Part shown: one piece after another, positions 25,039 through 34,111 of the stretch | How positions within the stretch are numbered: position 1 is the first letter of the stretch | How the letters are laid out: the number at the start of each line of letters is the position of its first letter | Source: Intrasporangiaceae bacterium URHB0013 | GTDB lineage: Bacteria > Actinomycetota > Actinomycetes > Actinomycetales > Dermatophilaceae | Length of the DNA: 64,000 bases | Reading direction: 5' to 3' | Assembly: GCA_000620545.1 (NCBI GenBank) | Contig: JIBA01000014.1 | Coordinates: 434,001 to 498,000 of the forward strand | The notes under the pieces: generated by a model | The model's database searches: none | Seen by the model: only the letters and a program-made list of their open reading frames with translations | What the model was told of the DNA's origin: nothing | Position numbers and translations under genes: made by a program

Positions 25039-28000
25039 TCAGGAGCGCGCCGCGGCGGCGGCCTTCTTCGCCGCAGTCTTCGTGGTCGTGGCGGCCGCCT
25101 TGCTCACGGCTGTCTTCGCAGCAGTCTTCGCCGCCGCCTTCGAGGCGGCCGCCTTCGTCGTGGCCTTCTTGGTGGCTGCCTTCTGGGCGGCTGCCTTCGT
25201 CGTCGGGGCGGGCTGGTCCGAGGCCGATGCCGGGGCGGGAGCGGGCGCACCCGACGAGGCCGGTTTCGTCACGGTGCGCAGGGTGCGCAGGGCGACCGAG
25301 AGCGCGGCGATACCGGCGTGGCTCATCCGCTCGATGCCGCCCAGCGCGGCTCGCGCGCGACCGAGCGCGTCGGCATTGAGCTCGGACCACTCGGCCAGGC
25401 GGGCCCGGGCGTCCTCACGTGGTCTGCTGACCTCGAGCACCGACCGGGTCAGGCTCTCGAGGACGGCGTAGAGGTCGTCGCGCAGCGCGCCGCGGGCCAT
25501 GGCGTCCCAGCGGTCGTCGCGCGGCAGCATCGTCACCCGCGTCAGCATGGCGTCGATCGAGAACGTCTCGGAGGTCAGGAAGTAGACCCCGACGACGTCG
25601 TCGAGCTTCTCGCCGGTGTCCTCGGCGATCTCGATGCAGTCGAGCAGCGAGTAGAGGTCGAGCAGCGATGCTGCGACGAGCGCCAGCTCCTGGGGCACGC
25701 CCTTGCCCTCGAGCTCACGGGCCCGCCGCTGCAAACGGGCGCGCTCGCTGCCCTGGAGCAGCTCGGGGACACGGCCGGAGAAGGCCTCGATGCCCGGGCG
25801 GAAGCGCGCCACCTCCGCAGCGATGTCGAGCGTCGCGGGACGGGAGGTGAGGAACCAGCGCACCGACCGGTCGATGAGGCGACGGAACTCGAGGTAGAGC
25901 GCCGTCTGCGCGCCGGTGCTCACCACGTTGTCGGTGGCCTCCACCCGGCGCACGTAGCCGGCGAGGCCGAACACCTCACGGCAGACGACGTACGCGCGGG
26001 CGACCTGCTCGGGAGTGGCCCCCGTCTCCTCGCCGGCCCGGTAGGCGAAGGTGATGCCACCGCGGTTCACCATCGAGTTCGCGACCGAGTTCGTGATGAT
26101 CTCGCGGCGCAGCGGGTGGGCCGCGATCTCCTCTGCGTACTTGCCGCGCAGCGGCTTCGGGAAGTACTCCGAGAGCGTCGACTCGAACCACGGGTCGTCG
26201 GGCAGCCCCGTCGCGATGAGCTGGTTCTTGAGGTAGAGCTTCGCGTACGCCACGAGCACCGAGAACTCCGGTGACGTGAGGCCCATCCCGTCCTTCTGAC
26301 GGCGCGCGATCTCGCCGTCGCTTGGGAGGAACTCGAGCGAGCGGTCGAGGTCCCCCTGGGCCTCGAGGAACTGGATGAGCCGCTCGTGCACGCCGAGCAT
26401 CGCGTGCTGCTGCGCACGGGCGTTGCCGAGCAGGACGTTCTGCTCGTAGTTGTCGCGCAGGACCTGCTCGGCGACCTCGTCGGTCATCGAGGCGAGCAGC
26501 GCGTTGCGCCGCTTGGTGGTGAGCTCGCCGGACCGGGTCAGCGCGGTGAGCAGGATCTTGATGTTGACCTCGTGGTCGGAGGTGTCGACGCCGGCGCTGT
26601 TGTCGATGGCGTCGGTGTTGATCCGCACCCCGGCGAGGGCCGCCTCGATGCGGCCGAGCTGGCTCGCTCCGAGGTTGCCACCCTCGCCGACGACCTTGCA
26701 GCGCAGGTCGCTGCCGTTGACGCGGATGGCGTCGTTGGCGCGGTCGCCGATCTCGGAGTGTGTCTCGACCGCGGCCTTGACGTAGGTTCCGATGCCCCCG
26801 TTCCACAGCAGGTCGACCGGGGCCAGCAGGATCGCCTTCATGAGGTCGGCGGGCGTCATCGACTTCGTGCCGGAGCGCAGGCCCAGGGCCGCGACCATCT
26901 CGGGACTCACCGGCACCGACTTGGCCGAGCGCGGGAAGATGCCGCCCCCCTTGCTGATCAGCTTCTCGTCGTAGTCGGCCCACGACGAACCGGGCAGGTC
27001 GAACATCCGCCGACGCTCGGCGTACGAGACCGCGGCGTCGGGGTCCGGGTCCACGAAGATGTGTCGGTGGTCGAAGGCCGCGAGGAGGCGGATGTGCTCG
27101 GACAGGAGCATCCCGTTGCCGAAGACGTCACCGCTCATGTCGCCGACGCCGACGACCGTGAACTCCTGGGACTGGGTGTCGACACCGAGCTCGCGGAAGT
27201 GGCGCTTGACCGACTCCCACGCGCCCCGCGCCGTGATGCCCATCCCCTTGTGGTCGTAGCCGGCCGAGCCGCCTGACGCAAACGCGTCGTCGAGCCAGAA
27301 GCCGTAGTCGGCCGACAGCCCGTTGGCGATGTCGGAGAACTTCGCCGTGCCCTTGTCGGCGGCGACGACGAGGTAGGTGTCGTCCTCGTCATGGCGCACG
27401 ACCCGGTGCGGCGGGACGGCGGCACCCGACACGAGGTTGTCGGTGAGGTCGAGCAGCCCGGAGATGAAGAGCTTGTAGGACGCGACGCCCTCGTCCATCC
27501 ACGCCGCTCGGTCGACGGCGGGGTCGGGCAGCTGCTTGGCGTAGAAGCCGCCCTTGCTGCCGGTCGGCACGATGACGGCGTTCTTGACCATCTGCGCCTT
27601 GACGAGGCCGAGGACCTCGGTGCGGAAGTCCTCACGCCTGTCGGACCAGCGCAGACCGCCGCGGGCGACCTTCCCGAAGCGGAGGTGCACGCCCTCGACG
27701 CGGGGGCTGTAGACCCAGATCTCGAACATCGGCCGAGGGGCCGGCAGGTCGGGGACCTTCTTCGGGTTGAGCTTGAGCGAGACGTAGGACTTGTCGCGGC
27801 CGGCTTCGTCCGGCTGGTAGAAGTTCGTGCGCAGGCTCGCCTGGATGACGCCGAGCAGGGCTCGCACGATGCGGTCGTGGTCGAGGCTCGCGACGTCGTC
27901 GAGCGACTCCCTGATGCGTGTCACGACGTGCTTCTGGCGCGACGCGCGCTTGTCGTGACCGGCCTCGGTCTCGGGGAAGGCGTCGGGGTCGAAGCGTGCC

Positions 28001-30168
28001 TCGAAGAGCTCGACGAGGCTACGGGCGATGCCGGTGTTGGCAGCGAGCGCCGACTCGACGTAGTCCTGCGAGAAGGTCGATCCGGTCTGACGGAGGTACT
28101 TCGCGACCGTGCGCAGGATGACGACCTGACGCCACGTGAGGCCAGCGGCGAGCACGAGCGCGTTGAACCCGTCGGACTCGGCCCGGCCGTCCCAGACGGC
28201 CCGGAACGCGTCCTCGAACCGGTCTCGGACGTCACCGGCGAGTGCCGCGTCGCCGGACCCCCACGTCTGGGCGTCGGAGCGCAGGCCGAAGTCGAAGATG
28301 TGCAGCGTGCGGCCGTCCGGACCGGGGACCTCGTAGGGGCGCTCGTCGGTCACCTCGACGCCGAGGTGCGTGAAGAGCGGGAGGACCTGGGTCAGTGACA
28401 GGTCGGCACGGCGGTAGAGCTTGAAGCGCCGCTCGCGCGGGTCGTCGGACGCCGGGTCGTCGTAGAGGTGCAGCGCGGTCGTGCGGTCGCCCTCGCCGAG
28501 CGCATCGATGCGGTCGAGGTCGGCGACCGCGGTCTCGACGTCGAAGTCCTCCTTGTAGGCCTCGGGCAGGGCCTTGGCGTAGGCCGCCATCGTCCGTGCC
28601 GCTCCCTCGAGACCCCGTGCCTGGCCGAGGGCCTCGGACAGGTCCTCGTCCCACGTGCGGGTCGCGTCGATGACGCGCTTCTCGAGGTCCGCCTCGTCGA
28701 CGTCGGGGATGTCGGTCCCCGTCGGCATACGGACGACGAAGTGGAGGCGCGCGAGCGTCGACTCGCTGACGCGCGTCGTGTTGTCGATGTTCTCGCCGCC
28801 GAAGGCGTCGAGCAGGATCGCCTGGATGCGCAGGCGGACCGTCGTGTTGTAGCGGTCGCGCGGGAGGTAGACGAGACAGGAGACGAAGCGGCCGAACTCG
28901 TCCCGGCGCAGGAAGAGCTTGGTCTTGCGGCGCTCCTGGAGGTGCAGGACGCTCGTCGCTATCTCGGCCAGCTGGGTCGCGCTCGTCTGGAAGAGCTCGT
29001 CGCGCGGATAGGTCTCGAGGATCTGGAGGATGTCCTTGCCGGAGTGGCTGTCGGCGCTCAGGCCCGTGAGGCGCAGCACCTCCTGTGCGCGCACGTCGAG
29101 GAGGGGGATGTCGTGGATCGTGTCGTTGTAGGCAGCCGAGGCGTAGAGGCCGAGGAAGCGCTGCTCGCCGACGCACTCGCCGCGGGCGTCGAAGCGCTTG
29201 ATCGAGATGTAGTCGAGGTAGACGTCGCGGTGCACCGTCGCGCGGGAGTTGGCCTTCGTGATGATGAGGATCGTCGAGTCGCGCGCCGCGCGACTGGCAG
29301 CCGGCGTCAGCACGAGTCCCTTTGCCGCAGAAGGACGGTCGTAGCGCAGCAGCCCGAGCCCGGTGCCGGGGACCTGGCGCGAGACGTCCTTGCCGCCCTC
29401 GTGCGCGAGGGAGTACTCGCGATAGCCGAGGAAGGTGAAGTTGTTGTGCGCGAGCCACTCGAGGAAACGGCTGGCCTCGCGTGCCTGGTGGGGATCGGTG
29501 CCCGGCGGCGTGGCCGAGCGCAGCTCGCTCGCGATGGTGAGCGCGTGGGCGCGCATCTTCGGCCAGTCCTCGACGGAGTCGCGGACGTTCTCGAGGACGT
29601 GGCGCAGACGGGCCTCGACATCGGACAGGGCGTCGGTCGGCAGGCGGTCGATCTCGAGGTGCATCCAGGACTCGCGGACCAGGCCGAGGGAGCTCGACCT
29701 GACGGTGGTCGAGCCATCCGTGATGACCGACTTGAGCTCGCCGGTGATGTCGCGCGACACGGTCATCTGCGGGTGCACGATGAGGTGCACGCCGCGGTCG
29801 AAGCCGCCGAGCGCGGCGACGACGGAGTCGACGAGGAAGGGCATGTCGTCGACGACGATCTGGACGACCGAGTGGCCCGTGGACCAGCCCTCGTCGTCAG
29901 CCGTCGGGTTGAAGGCGCGGACGTTGAACGTGCCCACCTGGCGCTGCTGGGCGAAGGCGCGGTGCTCGGTGGCGATCGTCGCGAGCTCGCGCGCCGGACG
30001 GGCCAGCAGGTCCTCGGTAGCGACGAGGTGGTAGTAGGCGAGGAGGAACTCCTCGAGCTCGCGGGACGCGGCGCCCCCGGATCGACCTCGACCCCGTCGA
30101 GGAGGCGCCACCGCAGCGGCAGCGGCCTTGATGACGTCGATTCGGGACTGTTCGAGTGACGCTGACAT
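25039..30168 (-). CDS. gdh: NAD-dependent glutamate dehydrogenase (large, 180-kDa class) with Lys/Ala-rich tail
   Basis: This 1709-residue enzyme of the large NAD-GDH class oxidises L-glutamate to 2-oxoglutarate and ammonia. A long N-terminal regulatory region is followed by the catalytic core, with GGLRWSDRREDFRTEVLGLV and the glutamate-binding lysines in VKNAVIVPTGSKGGF (about 850-860). The NAD-binding region holds VGVGDMSGDVFGNGML (about 1010-1025), then a long helical C-terminal region. The family is usually about 1600-1650 residues; here the last 75 (about 1635-1709) are a disordered Ala/Lys/Thr tail with 13 lysines and almost no acidic residues. The ATG at 30168 was chosen over an upstream GTG; its GAGGA is rather distant (13 nt). 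It is probably monocistronic. Confidence 0.93.
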   Translation of the reverse strand: MSASLEQSRIDVIKAAAAAVAPPRRGRGRSGGAASRELEEFLLAYYHLVATEDLLARPARELATIATEHRAFAQQRQVGTFNVRAFNPTADDEGWSTGHSVVQIVVDDMPFLVDSVVAALGGFDRGVHLIVHPQMTVSRDITGELKSVITDGSTTVRSSSLGLVRESWMHLEIDRLPTDALSDVEARLRHVLENVRDSVEDWPKMRAHALTIASELRSATPPGTDPHQAREASRFLEWLAHNNFTFLGYREYSLAHEGGKDVSRQVPGTGLGLLRYDRPSAAKGLVLTPAASRAARDSTILIITKANSRATVHRDVYLDYISIKRFDARGECVGEQRFLGLYASAAYNDTIHDIPLLDVRAQEVLRLTGLSADSHSGKDILQILETYPRDELFQTSATQLAEIATSVLHLQERRKTKLFLRRDEFGRFVSCLVYLPRDRYNTTVRLRIQAILLDAFGGENIDNTTRVSESTLARLHFVVRMPTGTDIPDVDEADLEKRVIDATRTWDEDLSEALGQARGLEGAARTMAAYAKALPEAYKEDFDVETAVADLDRIDALGEGDRTTALHLYDDPASDDPRERRFKLYRRADLSLTQVLPLFTHLGVEVTDERPYEVPGPDGRTLHIFDFGLRSDAQTWGSGDAALAGDVRDRFEDAFRAVWDGRAESDGFNALVLAAGLTWRQVVILRTVAKYLRQTGSTFSQDYVESALAANTGIARSLVELFEARFDPDAFPETEAGHDKRASRQKHVVTRIRESLDDVASLDHDRIVRALLGVIQASLRTNFYQPDEAGRDKSYVSLKLNPKKVPDLPAPRPMFEIWVYSPRVEGVHLRFGKVARGGLRWSDRREDFRTEVLGLVKAQMVKNAVIVPTGSKGGFYAKQLPDPAVDRAAWMDEGVASYKLFISGLLDLTDNLVSGAAVPPHRVVRHDEDDTYLVVAADKGTAKFSDIANGLSADYGFWLDDAFASGGSAGYDHKGMGITARGAWESVKRHFRELGVDTQSQEFTVVGVGDMSGDVFGNGMLLSEHIRLLAAFDHRHIFVDPDPDAAVSYAERRRMFDLPGSSWADYDEKLISKGGGIFPRSAKSVPVSPEMVAALGLRSGTKSMTPADLMKAILLAPVDLLWNGGIGTYVKAAVETHSEIGDRANDAIRVNGSDLRCKVVGEGGNLGASQLGRIEAALAGVRINTDAIDNSAGVDTSDHEVNIKILLTALTRSGELTTKRRNALLASMTDEVAEQVLRDNYEQNVLLGNARAQQHAMLGVHERLIQFLEAQGDLDRSLEFLPSDGEIARRQKDGMGLTSPEFSVLVAYAKLYLKNQLIATGLPDDPWFESTLSEYFPKPLRGKYAEEIAAHPLRREIITNSVANSMVNRGGITFAYRAGEETGATPEQVARAYVVCREVFGLAGYVRRVEATDNVVSTGAQTALYLEFRRLIDRSVRWFLTSRPATLDIAAEVARFRPGIEAFSGRVPELLQGSERARLQRRARELEGKGVPQELALVAASLLDLYSLLDCIEIAEDTGEKLDDVVGVYFLTSETFSIDAMLTRVTMLPRDDRWDAMARGALRDDLYAVLESLTRSVLEVSRPREDARARLAEWSELNADALGRARAALGGIERMSHAGIAALSVALRTLRTVTKPASSGAPAPAPASASDQPAPTTKAAAQKAATKKATTKAAASKAAAKTAAKTAVSKAAATTTKTAAKKAAAAARS

Positions 30169-30227
30169 GCGGTTGTCGGATTCCTCACCGTGCGACCCGT
30201 GCGGCGACACGTCGTCGTGCCGCGCAT

Positions 30228-30244
30228 CTCACGATGTGAGCCTA
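30228..30244 (-). promoter_or_regulatory. gdh promoter with overlapping palindrome
   Basis: TAGGCT (minus strand, 30239-30244) could start a transcript with a leader of about 64 nt. The palindrome CTCAC-GAT-GTGAG (30228-30240) overlaps the end of the -10 box and the start point and may be an operator. The binding protein is unknown. Confidence 0.35.
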
Positions 30245-30355
30245 TCCCGTCGGCGCACGCCCTCGAATCGCCCCTTCGGGGCACTCCGTCGATGACACTC
30301 GAACGACGCGCGAGCACCCGGTGGAGAACTCCGGCCCGCGGGAGCGGGCAGTCCC

Positions 30356-30361
30356 TAGAGT
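30356..30361 (+). promoter_or_regulatory. -10 box for leaderless two-gene unit
   Basis: TAGAGT ends 6 nt before the ATG at 30368. The intervening GGAGCC is too close to act as a normal Shine-Dalgarno sequence. Confidence 0.45.
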
Positions 30362-30367
30362 GGAGCC

Positions 30368-30679
30368 ATGACCGAGGGGAGCGGGGTGCCGAGCGCTGCG
30401 GACCCCGGGACCCTGCGGGCCCTCTCCTCGGGGAGGTCCTCGACGCGCACGCTGTCCGACGACCTGCTGACGCACCTTCCCGACCTCGGCGACCTGCCCA
30501 CGCAGCGGGCCCTCGACGCCTGGGTCGAGCAGGCGGCCGACACCCTCCGGGCGCTGTCGGAGGCTCTCGAGGAGCGGTTGCTCGATCTCGGCGCCGCACC
30601 CGCCCGGCAGCGCGAGGACGACGAGCACGGCGGCCCGGCGGCTCCCGGACCCTCGGCGCGGGCGGGTGGCTCCCGATGA
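30368..30679 (+). CDS. Hypothetical 103-residue protein
   Basis: I do not recognise this protein. It has a helical centre (LSDDLLTHLPDLGDLPTQRA, then LDAWVEQAADTLRALSEALE with heptad-like spacing) flanked by disordered Ser/Gly/Pro-rich ends. No signal peptide, cysteine or catalytic motif is visible. The stop overlaps the ATG of the next gene (ATGA), so the two products are probably made in equal amounts and may interact (inference). A leaderless start is likely. Confidence 0.6.
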   Translation: MTEGSGVPSAADPGTLRALSSGRSSTRTLSDDLLTHLPDLGDLPTQRALDAWVEQAADTLRALSEALEERLLDLGAAPARQREDDEHGGPAAPGPSARAGGSR

Positions 30680-31167
30680 GCCTCTCCCCCGGCGACACCG
30701 GGTCGACCTCGGCTCTCGGCGGCGCCCTGCGCACGCAGGCGAACCAGCTGGCCGACCTCGTCATCGACCTCGACGCGGCCGCGCGACGCGCAGCACGCAC
30801 CGGAACACCCGACCCGACGGGCCACGAGCGCGATCTCCTGACCCGCACGGCCACCGAGCTCGACCGCGTCGGCGGCTTGCTCCAGTGGTGGACCACCGCC
30901 GCCGTCGAGCAAGCGGCTCGCGTGCGCGCGCTCGAGCCGGCCCTGACCCGCTGCGACCTGGTCATCGACGGACAGCTCGTCGTCGAGCGCTCGGGTCCGA
31001 CCCGGGTCGAGCCCGTCGCACGGCTCGCGGAGCGTGAGCGCCTCCAGGAGCTGCTCAACCGCGTGACGGCCGTGCGCTCGCGCGAGCTCGGCCGTCTCCG
31101 CCGCGAGCTCGAGACGTCCGGCACCACGCTGGCAGCCCTCTCCGACCGCGCCCGGTCGGGCGCCTGA
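30676..31167 (+). CDS. Hypothetical 163-residue helical protein
   Basis: This protein is almost entirely predicted helix (TQANQLADLVIDLDAAARRA, LDRVGGLLQWWTTAAVEQAA, RELGRLRRELETSGTTLAAL) with a WW pair in a central helix, weakly recalling WXG-type helical hairpins. I cannot assign a family. It is coupled to the 103-residue gene by an ATGA overlap. The C-terminal third is strongly charged and coiled-coil-like. Confidence 0.6.
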   Translation: MSLSPGDTGSTSALGGALRTQANQLADLVIDLDAAARRAARTGTPDPTGHERDLLTRTATELDRVGGLLQWWTTAAVEQAARVRALEPALTRCDLVIDGQLVVERSGPTRVEPVARLAERERLQELLNRVTAVRSRELGRLRRELETSGTTLAALSDRARSGA

Positions 31168-31233
31168 GGCCGCACCACCGCTCGGGCGATCGGGCCGTGC
31201 GGCACTCGTCCTCTGGGGCGAAGGGCGGTGCAA

Positions 31234-31239
31234 TACGGT
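31234..31239 (+). promoter_or_regulatory. -10 box for leaderless DUF2505-type gene
   Basis: TACGGT ends 7 nt before the ATG at 31247, with no Shine-Dalgarno sequence. A GTG at 31238 in the same frame overlaps the box and is therefore unlikely to be the start. Confidence 0.45.
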
Positions 31240-31246
31240 GTCGGCC

Positions 31247-31744
31247 ATGAAGATCTCCGAGACGATCACGTATGCCGCTCCGCCCGAGACCGTCTACGCC
31301 ATGGTCACCGACGCGGCCTTCCAGAAGCGCAAGTGCGTCGAGGCCGGCGCCCGGCGGCACGAGGCCGCGGTCAGCCCGGCCGGAGACGGCGCACGGGTCG
31401 TGACGAAGCGCGACCTGCCGGCCGACGACCTTCCCGACTACGCGAAGTCCATCGTCGGCTCGACCCTCTCGGTCACGGAGACCTACGAGTGGGGCGCCGG
31501 CGGTGCTGACGGCTCGCGCCCGGGCACGCTCACGGTCGAGGTGGCGGGTGCCCCGGTCGCGATGCGGTCGACGATCCGGCTCAGCGCATCGGGGAGCGGC
31601 ACGCAGATCACCATCGACGGCGACCTCAAGGCGTCGATCCCGCTCTTCGGCGGCAAGATCGAGAAGGCCGCGGCCCCGGCCGTCATCCACGCGATCCGCA
31701 GCGAGCAGCGCACCGGGAACGCCTGGCTGTCCGAGCGCTCCTGA
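31247..31744 (+). CDS. DUF2505-type START-like protein
   Basis: This 165-residue protein has the look of the actinobacterial DUF2505 family within the START/polyketide-cyclase superfamily. It begins MKISETITYAAPPETVYAMV and has a long beta-sheet body (TLTVEVAGAPVAMRSTIRL, TQITIDGDLKASIPLFGGKI) and a C-terminal helix (AVIHAIRSEQRTGNAWLSER). Such folds bind hydrophobic ligands; the ligand is unknown. It converges on pruA, with a shared hairpin between them. Confidence 0.75.
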   Translation: MKISETITYAAPPETVYAMVTDAAFQKRKCVEAGARRHEAAVSPAGDGARVVTKRDLPADDLPDYAKSIVGSTLSVTETYEWGAGGADGSRPGTLTVEVAGAPVAMRSTIRLSASGSGTQITIDGDLKASIPLFGGKIEKAAAPAVIHAIRSEQRTGNAWLSERS

Positions 31745-31779
31745 GCATCTGCCACCCGGTCCGGCGAACGCCGACACGA

Positions 31780-31815
31780 CGCTGGGCCCGACGCCTGACG
31801 GAGACGGGCCCAGCG
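31780..31815. terminator. Bidirectional terminator between DUF2505-type gene and pruA
   Basis: An 11-bp perfect stem (CGCTGGGCCCG / CGGGCCCAGCG) with a 14-nt loop lies between two convergent genes. A CGGCATAC octamer overlaps its right end. Confidence 0.7.
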
Positions 31816-31842
31816 GCATACGGCATTGAGCCGCGGCGGGAG

Positions 31843-33471
31843 TCAGCCCATGTGCGGGTAGGTGTGGTTCGTCGGCGGGACGAAGGTCTCCTTGATCGAC
31901 CGGACGCTCGTCCAGCGCAGCAGGTTCTGGGCTGCCCCGGCCTTGTCGTTGGTGCCGGACGCCCGGCCGCCACCGAAGGGCTGCTGACCGACGACGGCGC
32001 CGGTCGGCTTGTCGTTGACGTAGAAGTTGCCGGCGGCGAAGCGCAGGCGCTTCGTGGCATCGGCGATGACGCGACGGTCCTGGGCGATGATCGAACCGGT
32101 GAGGCCGAACGGCGAGAAGCGCTCCATCTGGTCGAGCACCGTGTCGTACTCCGCGTCGGGGAAGACGTGGACCGACAGGATCGGGCCGAAGTACTCGGTG
32201 CGGAACGACTCGTCGGCGGCGTCGGTGATCTCGAGGACGGTCGGCCGCACGAAGTAGCCGACGGAGTCGTCGTAGGTGCCACCGGCCACGACGTCGATGC
32301 CCGCCTCGCCGTGCGCCCGGTCGATGGCGTCCTTGTGCTTGACGAACGCTCGCTCGTCGATGACGGCGCCCATGAAGTTGGACAGGTCGGTGACGTCGCC
32401 CTGGGTGAGGCCGTTGGTGATGTCGACGAGGTCACCCTTGATCTGCCTCCACACCGAGGCCGGGACATAGGCGCGCGAGGCGGCCGAGCACTTCTGGCCC
32501 TGGAACTCGAAGGCGCCGCGGATCATCGCGGTGCGCAGGACGGCCGGATCGGCGCTCGGGTGGGCCAGGATGAAGTCCTTGCCGCCGGTCTCTCCGACGA
32601 GGCGCGGATAGGTGCGGTAGCGGTCGAGGTTGGTGCCGACCTCCTGCCACAGGTGCTTGAACGTCGGGGTGGAGCCGGTGAAGTGGATGCCGGCGAGGTC
32701 CTCGTCGCACAGGGCGGCCTTGCTGACGTCGATGCCGTCGCCGGTGACGAGGTTGATGACGCCGGGCGGCATGCCGGCCTCCTCGAGCAGCTCCATCGTC
32801 AGCTGGGCGGCGAGCTGCTGGGTCGGGCTCGGCTTCCACACGACGGTGTTGCCCATGAGCGCCGGGGCGGTCGGGAGGTTGCCGGCGATCGCGGTGAAGT
32901 TGAACGGGGTGATCGCGTAGACGAAGCCCTCGAGCGAGCGGTAGTCGGACCGGTTCCAGATGCCCTTGGCGTTGAGCGGCGGCTGCTGCTCGAGGAGCTG
33001 GCGCGCGAAGTGGACGTTGATGCGCCAGAAGTCGATGAGCTCACAGGCCGCGTCGATCTCGGCCTGGTACGCGGTCTTGCTCTGCCCGAGCATCGTGGCG
33101 GCGTTGAGGCGGGCGCGCCACGGACCGGAGAGCAGCTCGGCGGCCTTGAGCAGGATGGCCGCGCGGTCGTCGAACGACAGCTCGCGCCACATCGGGGCCG
33201 CGGCCTTCGCGGCGTCGACGGCCGCCTGGCCCTCCTCGACGGTGGCGTTGCGCATCGTGCCGAGCACCTTGCGGTGCGCGTGCGGCTGGCGGACGGCGAT
33301 CTCGCGACCGGTTCCGGTGACGCGCTCGCCGTTGATGGTGTGGGGCAGCTCGGTCTGGGTCGAACCCAGCTCGGCGAGGGCGACCTCGAGCGCGGCTCGC
33401 TCGGGCGAGCCCGGCGCGTAGTCGAGCACCGGCTCGTTGGCCGGTGCGGGCACGTGGGTCACGGCGTCCAT
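31843..33471 (-). CDS. pruA: L-glutamate gamma-semialdehyde (1-pyrroline-5-carboxylate) dehydrogenase
   Basis: The second enzyme of proline catabolism, this protein oxidises glutamate semialdehyde to glutamate with NAD+. The 542-residue aldehyde dehydrogenase has the general-base Glu in VGETGGKDFI (about 293), the catalytic Cys in FQGQKCSAASRAYV (about 327) and the C-terminal FGGGRASGTNDKAGAAQNLL characteristic of the P5CDH branch. The ATG at 33471 has AGGAG 6 nt upstream. The proline dehydrogenase (putA/pruB) is not adjacent. Its product, glutamate, is the substrate of the large dehydrogenase encoded 1.7 kb away. Confidence 0.94.
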   Translation of the reverse strand: MDAVTHVPAPANEPVLDYAPGSPERAALEVALAELGSTQTELPHTINGERVTGTGREIAVRQPHAHRKVLGTMRNATVEEGQAAVDAAKAAAPMWRELSFDDRAAILLKAAELLSGPWRARLNAATMLGQSKTAYQAEIDAACELIDFWRINVHFARQLLEQQPPLNAKGIWNRSDYRSLEGFVYAITPFNFTAIAGNLPTAPALMGNTVVWKPSPTQQLAAQLTMELLEEAGMPPGVINLVTGDGIDVSKAALCDEDLAGIHFTGSTPTFKHLWQEVGTNLDRYRTYPRLVGETGGKDFILAHPSADPAVLRTAMIRGAFEFQGQKCSAASRAYVPASVWRQIKGDLVDITNGLTQGDVTDLSNFMGAVIDERAFVKHKDAIDRAHGEAGIDVVAGGTYDDSVGYFVRPTVLEITDAADESFRTEYFGPILSVHVFPDAEYDTVLDQMERFSPFGLTGSIIAQDRRVIADATKRLRFAAGNFYVNDKPTGAVVGQQPFGGGRASGTNDKAGAAQNLLRWTSVRSIKETFVPPTNHTYPHMG

Positions 33472-33517
33472 CAAGTTCTCCTGCGGTTGGCACGGGGTCG
33501 TCGCCCGGTGGGGCGAG

Positions 33518-33551
33518 TGGGGTGGCCCGCCTCATGGGCGGAGCCACCCCA
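33518..33551 (-). terminator. Hairpin after DUF4870-type gene
   Basis: TGGGGTGGC pairs with GCCACCCCA, with further pairing of CCGCC and GGCGG inside, 45-78 nt downstream of the minus-strand stop at 33596. Confidence 0.65.
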
Positions 33552-33595
33552 TCGTTCCATGCCTGTGGGAGTGCTGATCAGTGCCGCCGGCCCTG

Positions 33596-33994
33596 TCAGT
33601 GCAGGACCGGGATGCCCCACGGGTAGCGGAAGGCCTCGCCACGACTCGCGGCCATCGCGGCTCGGATGTGGAACCACAGGGCCGCCACCACGGCGACGAT
33701 CCACACGATGATGCCGATGGGGATGAGGATCACCGTGAAGAACATGACCCAGCCGACGATGATGGCGGCCCAGACGGCGAGGTTGAAGTTGAAGGAACCG
33801 GCGGCGGCCTGACGCACGAACGTGCTGCGGTCCTTGTAGAGGGCCCAGATGACGAGCGGGCCGACGAAGCTGAGCCAGCCGACGGAGATGATGGCGGCGA
33901 CGATGGCGGCGAGGTGACCCAGGATCGCCCAGGTACGCTCTTCGCTCGTCGGCGCCAGGGACTGGCCGTACGGGTGCGGGATCGGTTGTGTCAT
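33596..33994 (-). CDS. DUF4870 membrane protein
   Basis: This 132-residue protein has three or four helices (WAILGHLAAIVAAIISVGWL, NLAVWAAIIVGWVMFFTVIL, IGIIVWIVAVVAALWFHIRA) and the DUF4870 features: a Pro-rich cytoplasmic N-terminus, FVGPLVIWALYKDRSTFVRQ and the FNFNL motif. Related to Tic20-like small membrane proteins; the function is unknown. The start is 6 nt after CACGAT, a weak -10, with GGAG only 2 nt upstream. Confidence 0.8.
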   Translation of the reverse strand: MTQPIPHPYGQSLAPTSEERTWAILGHLAAIVAAIISVGWLSFVGPLVIWALYKDRSTFVRQAAAGSFNFNLAVWAAIIVGWVMFFTVILIPIGIIVWIVAVVAALWFHIRAAMAASRGEAFRYPWGIPVLH

Positions 33995-34111
33995 GACTCC
34001 ATCGTGGCGTGCCCAGTGGCCGTCTCGCTGCTGGGGACCCCCCTGACCCGACCCTGACCCACCCCTGATCCGCGGCGACCCACGTCGGGGTCGGCAGCCG
34101 TCTGCGGTTGG

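Noticed and set aside
30368-31167. Toxin-antitoxin pair
   Set aside because: Two small coupled genes fit the layout, but neither protein shows a toxin fold, a DNA-binding domain or an autoregulatory palindrome.
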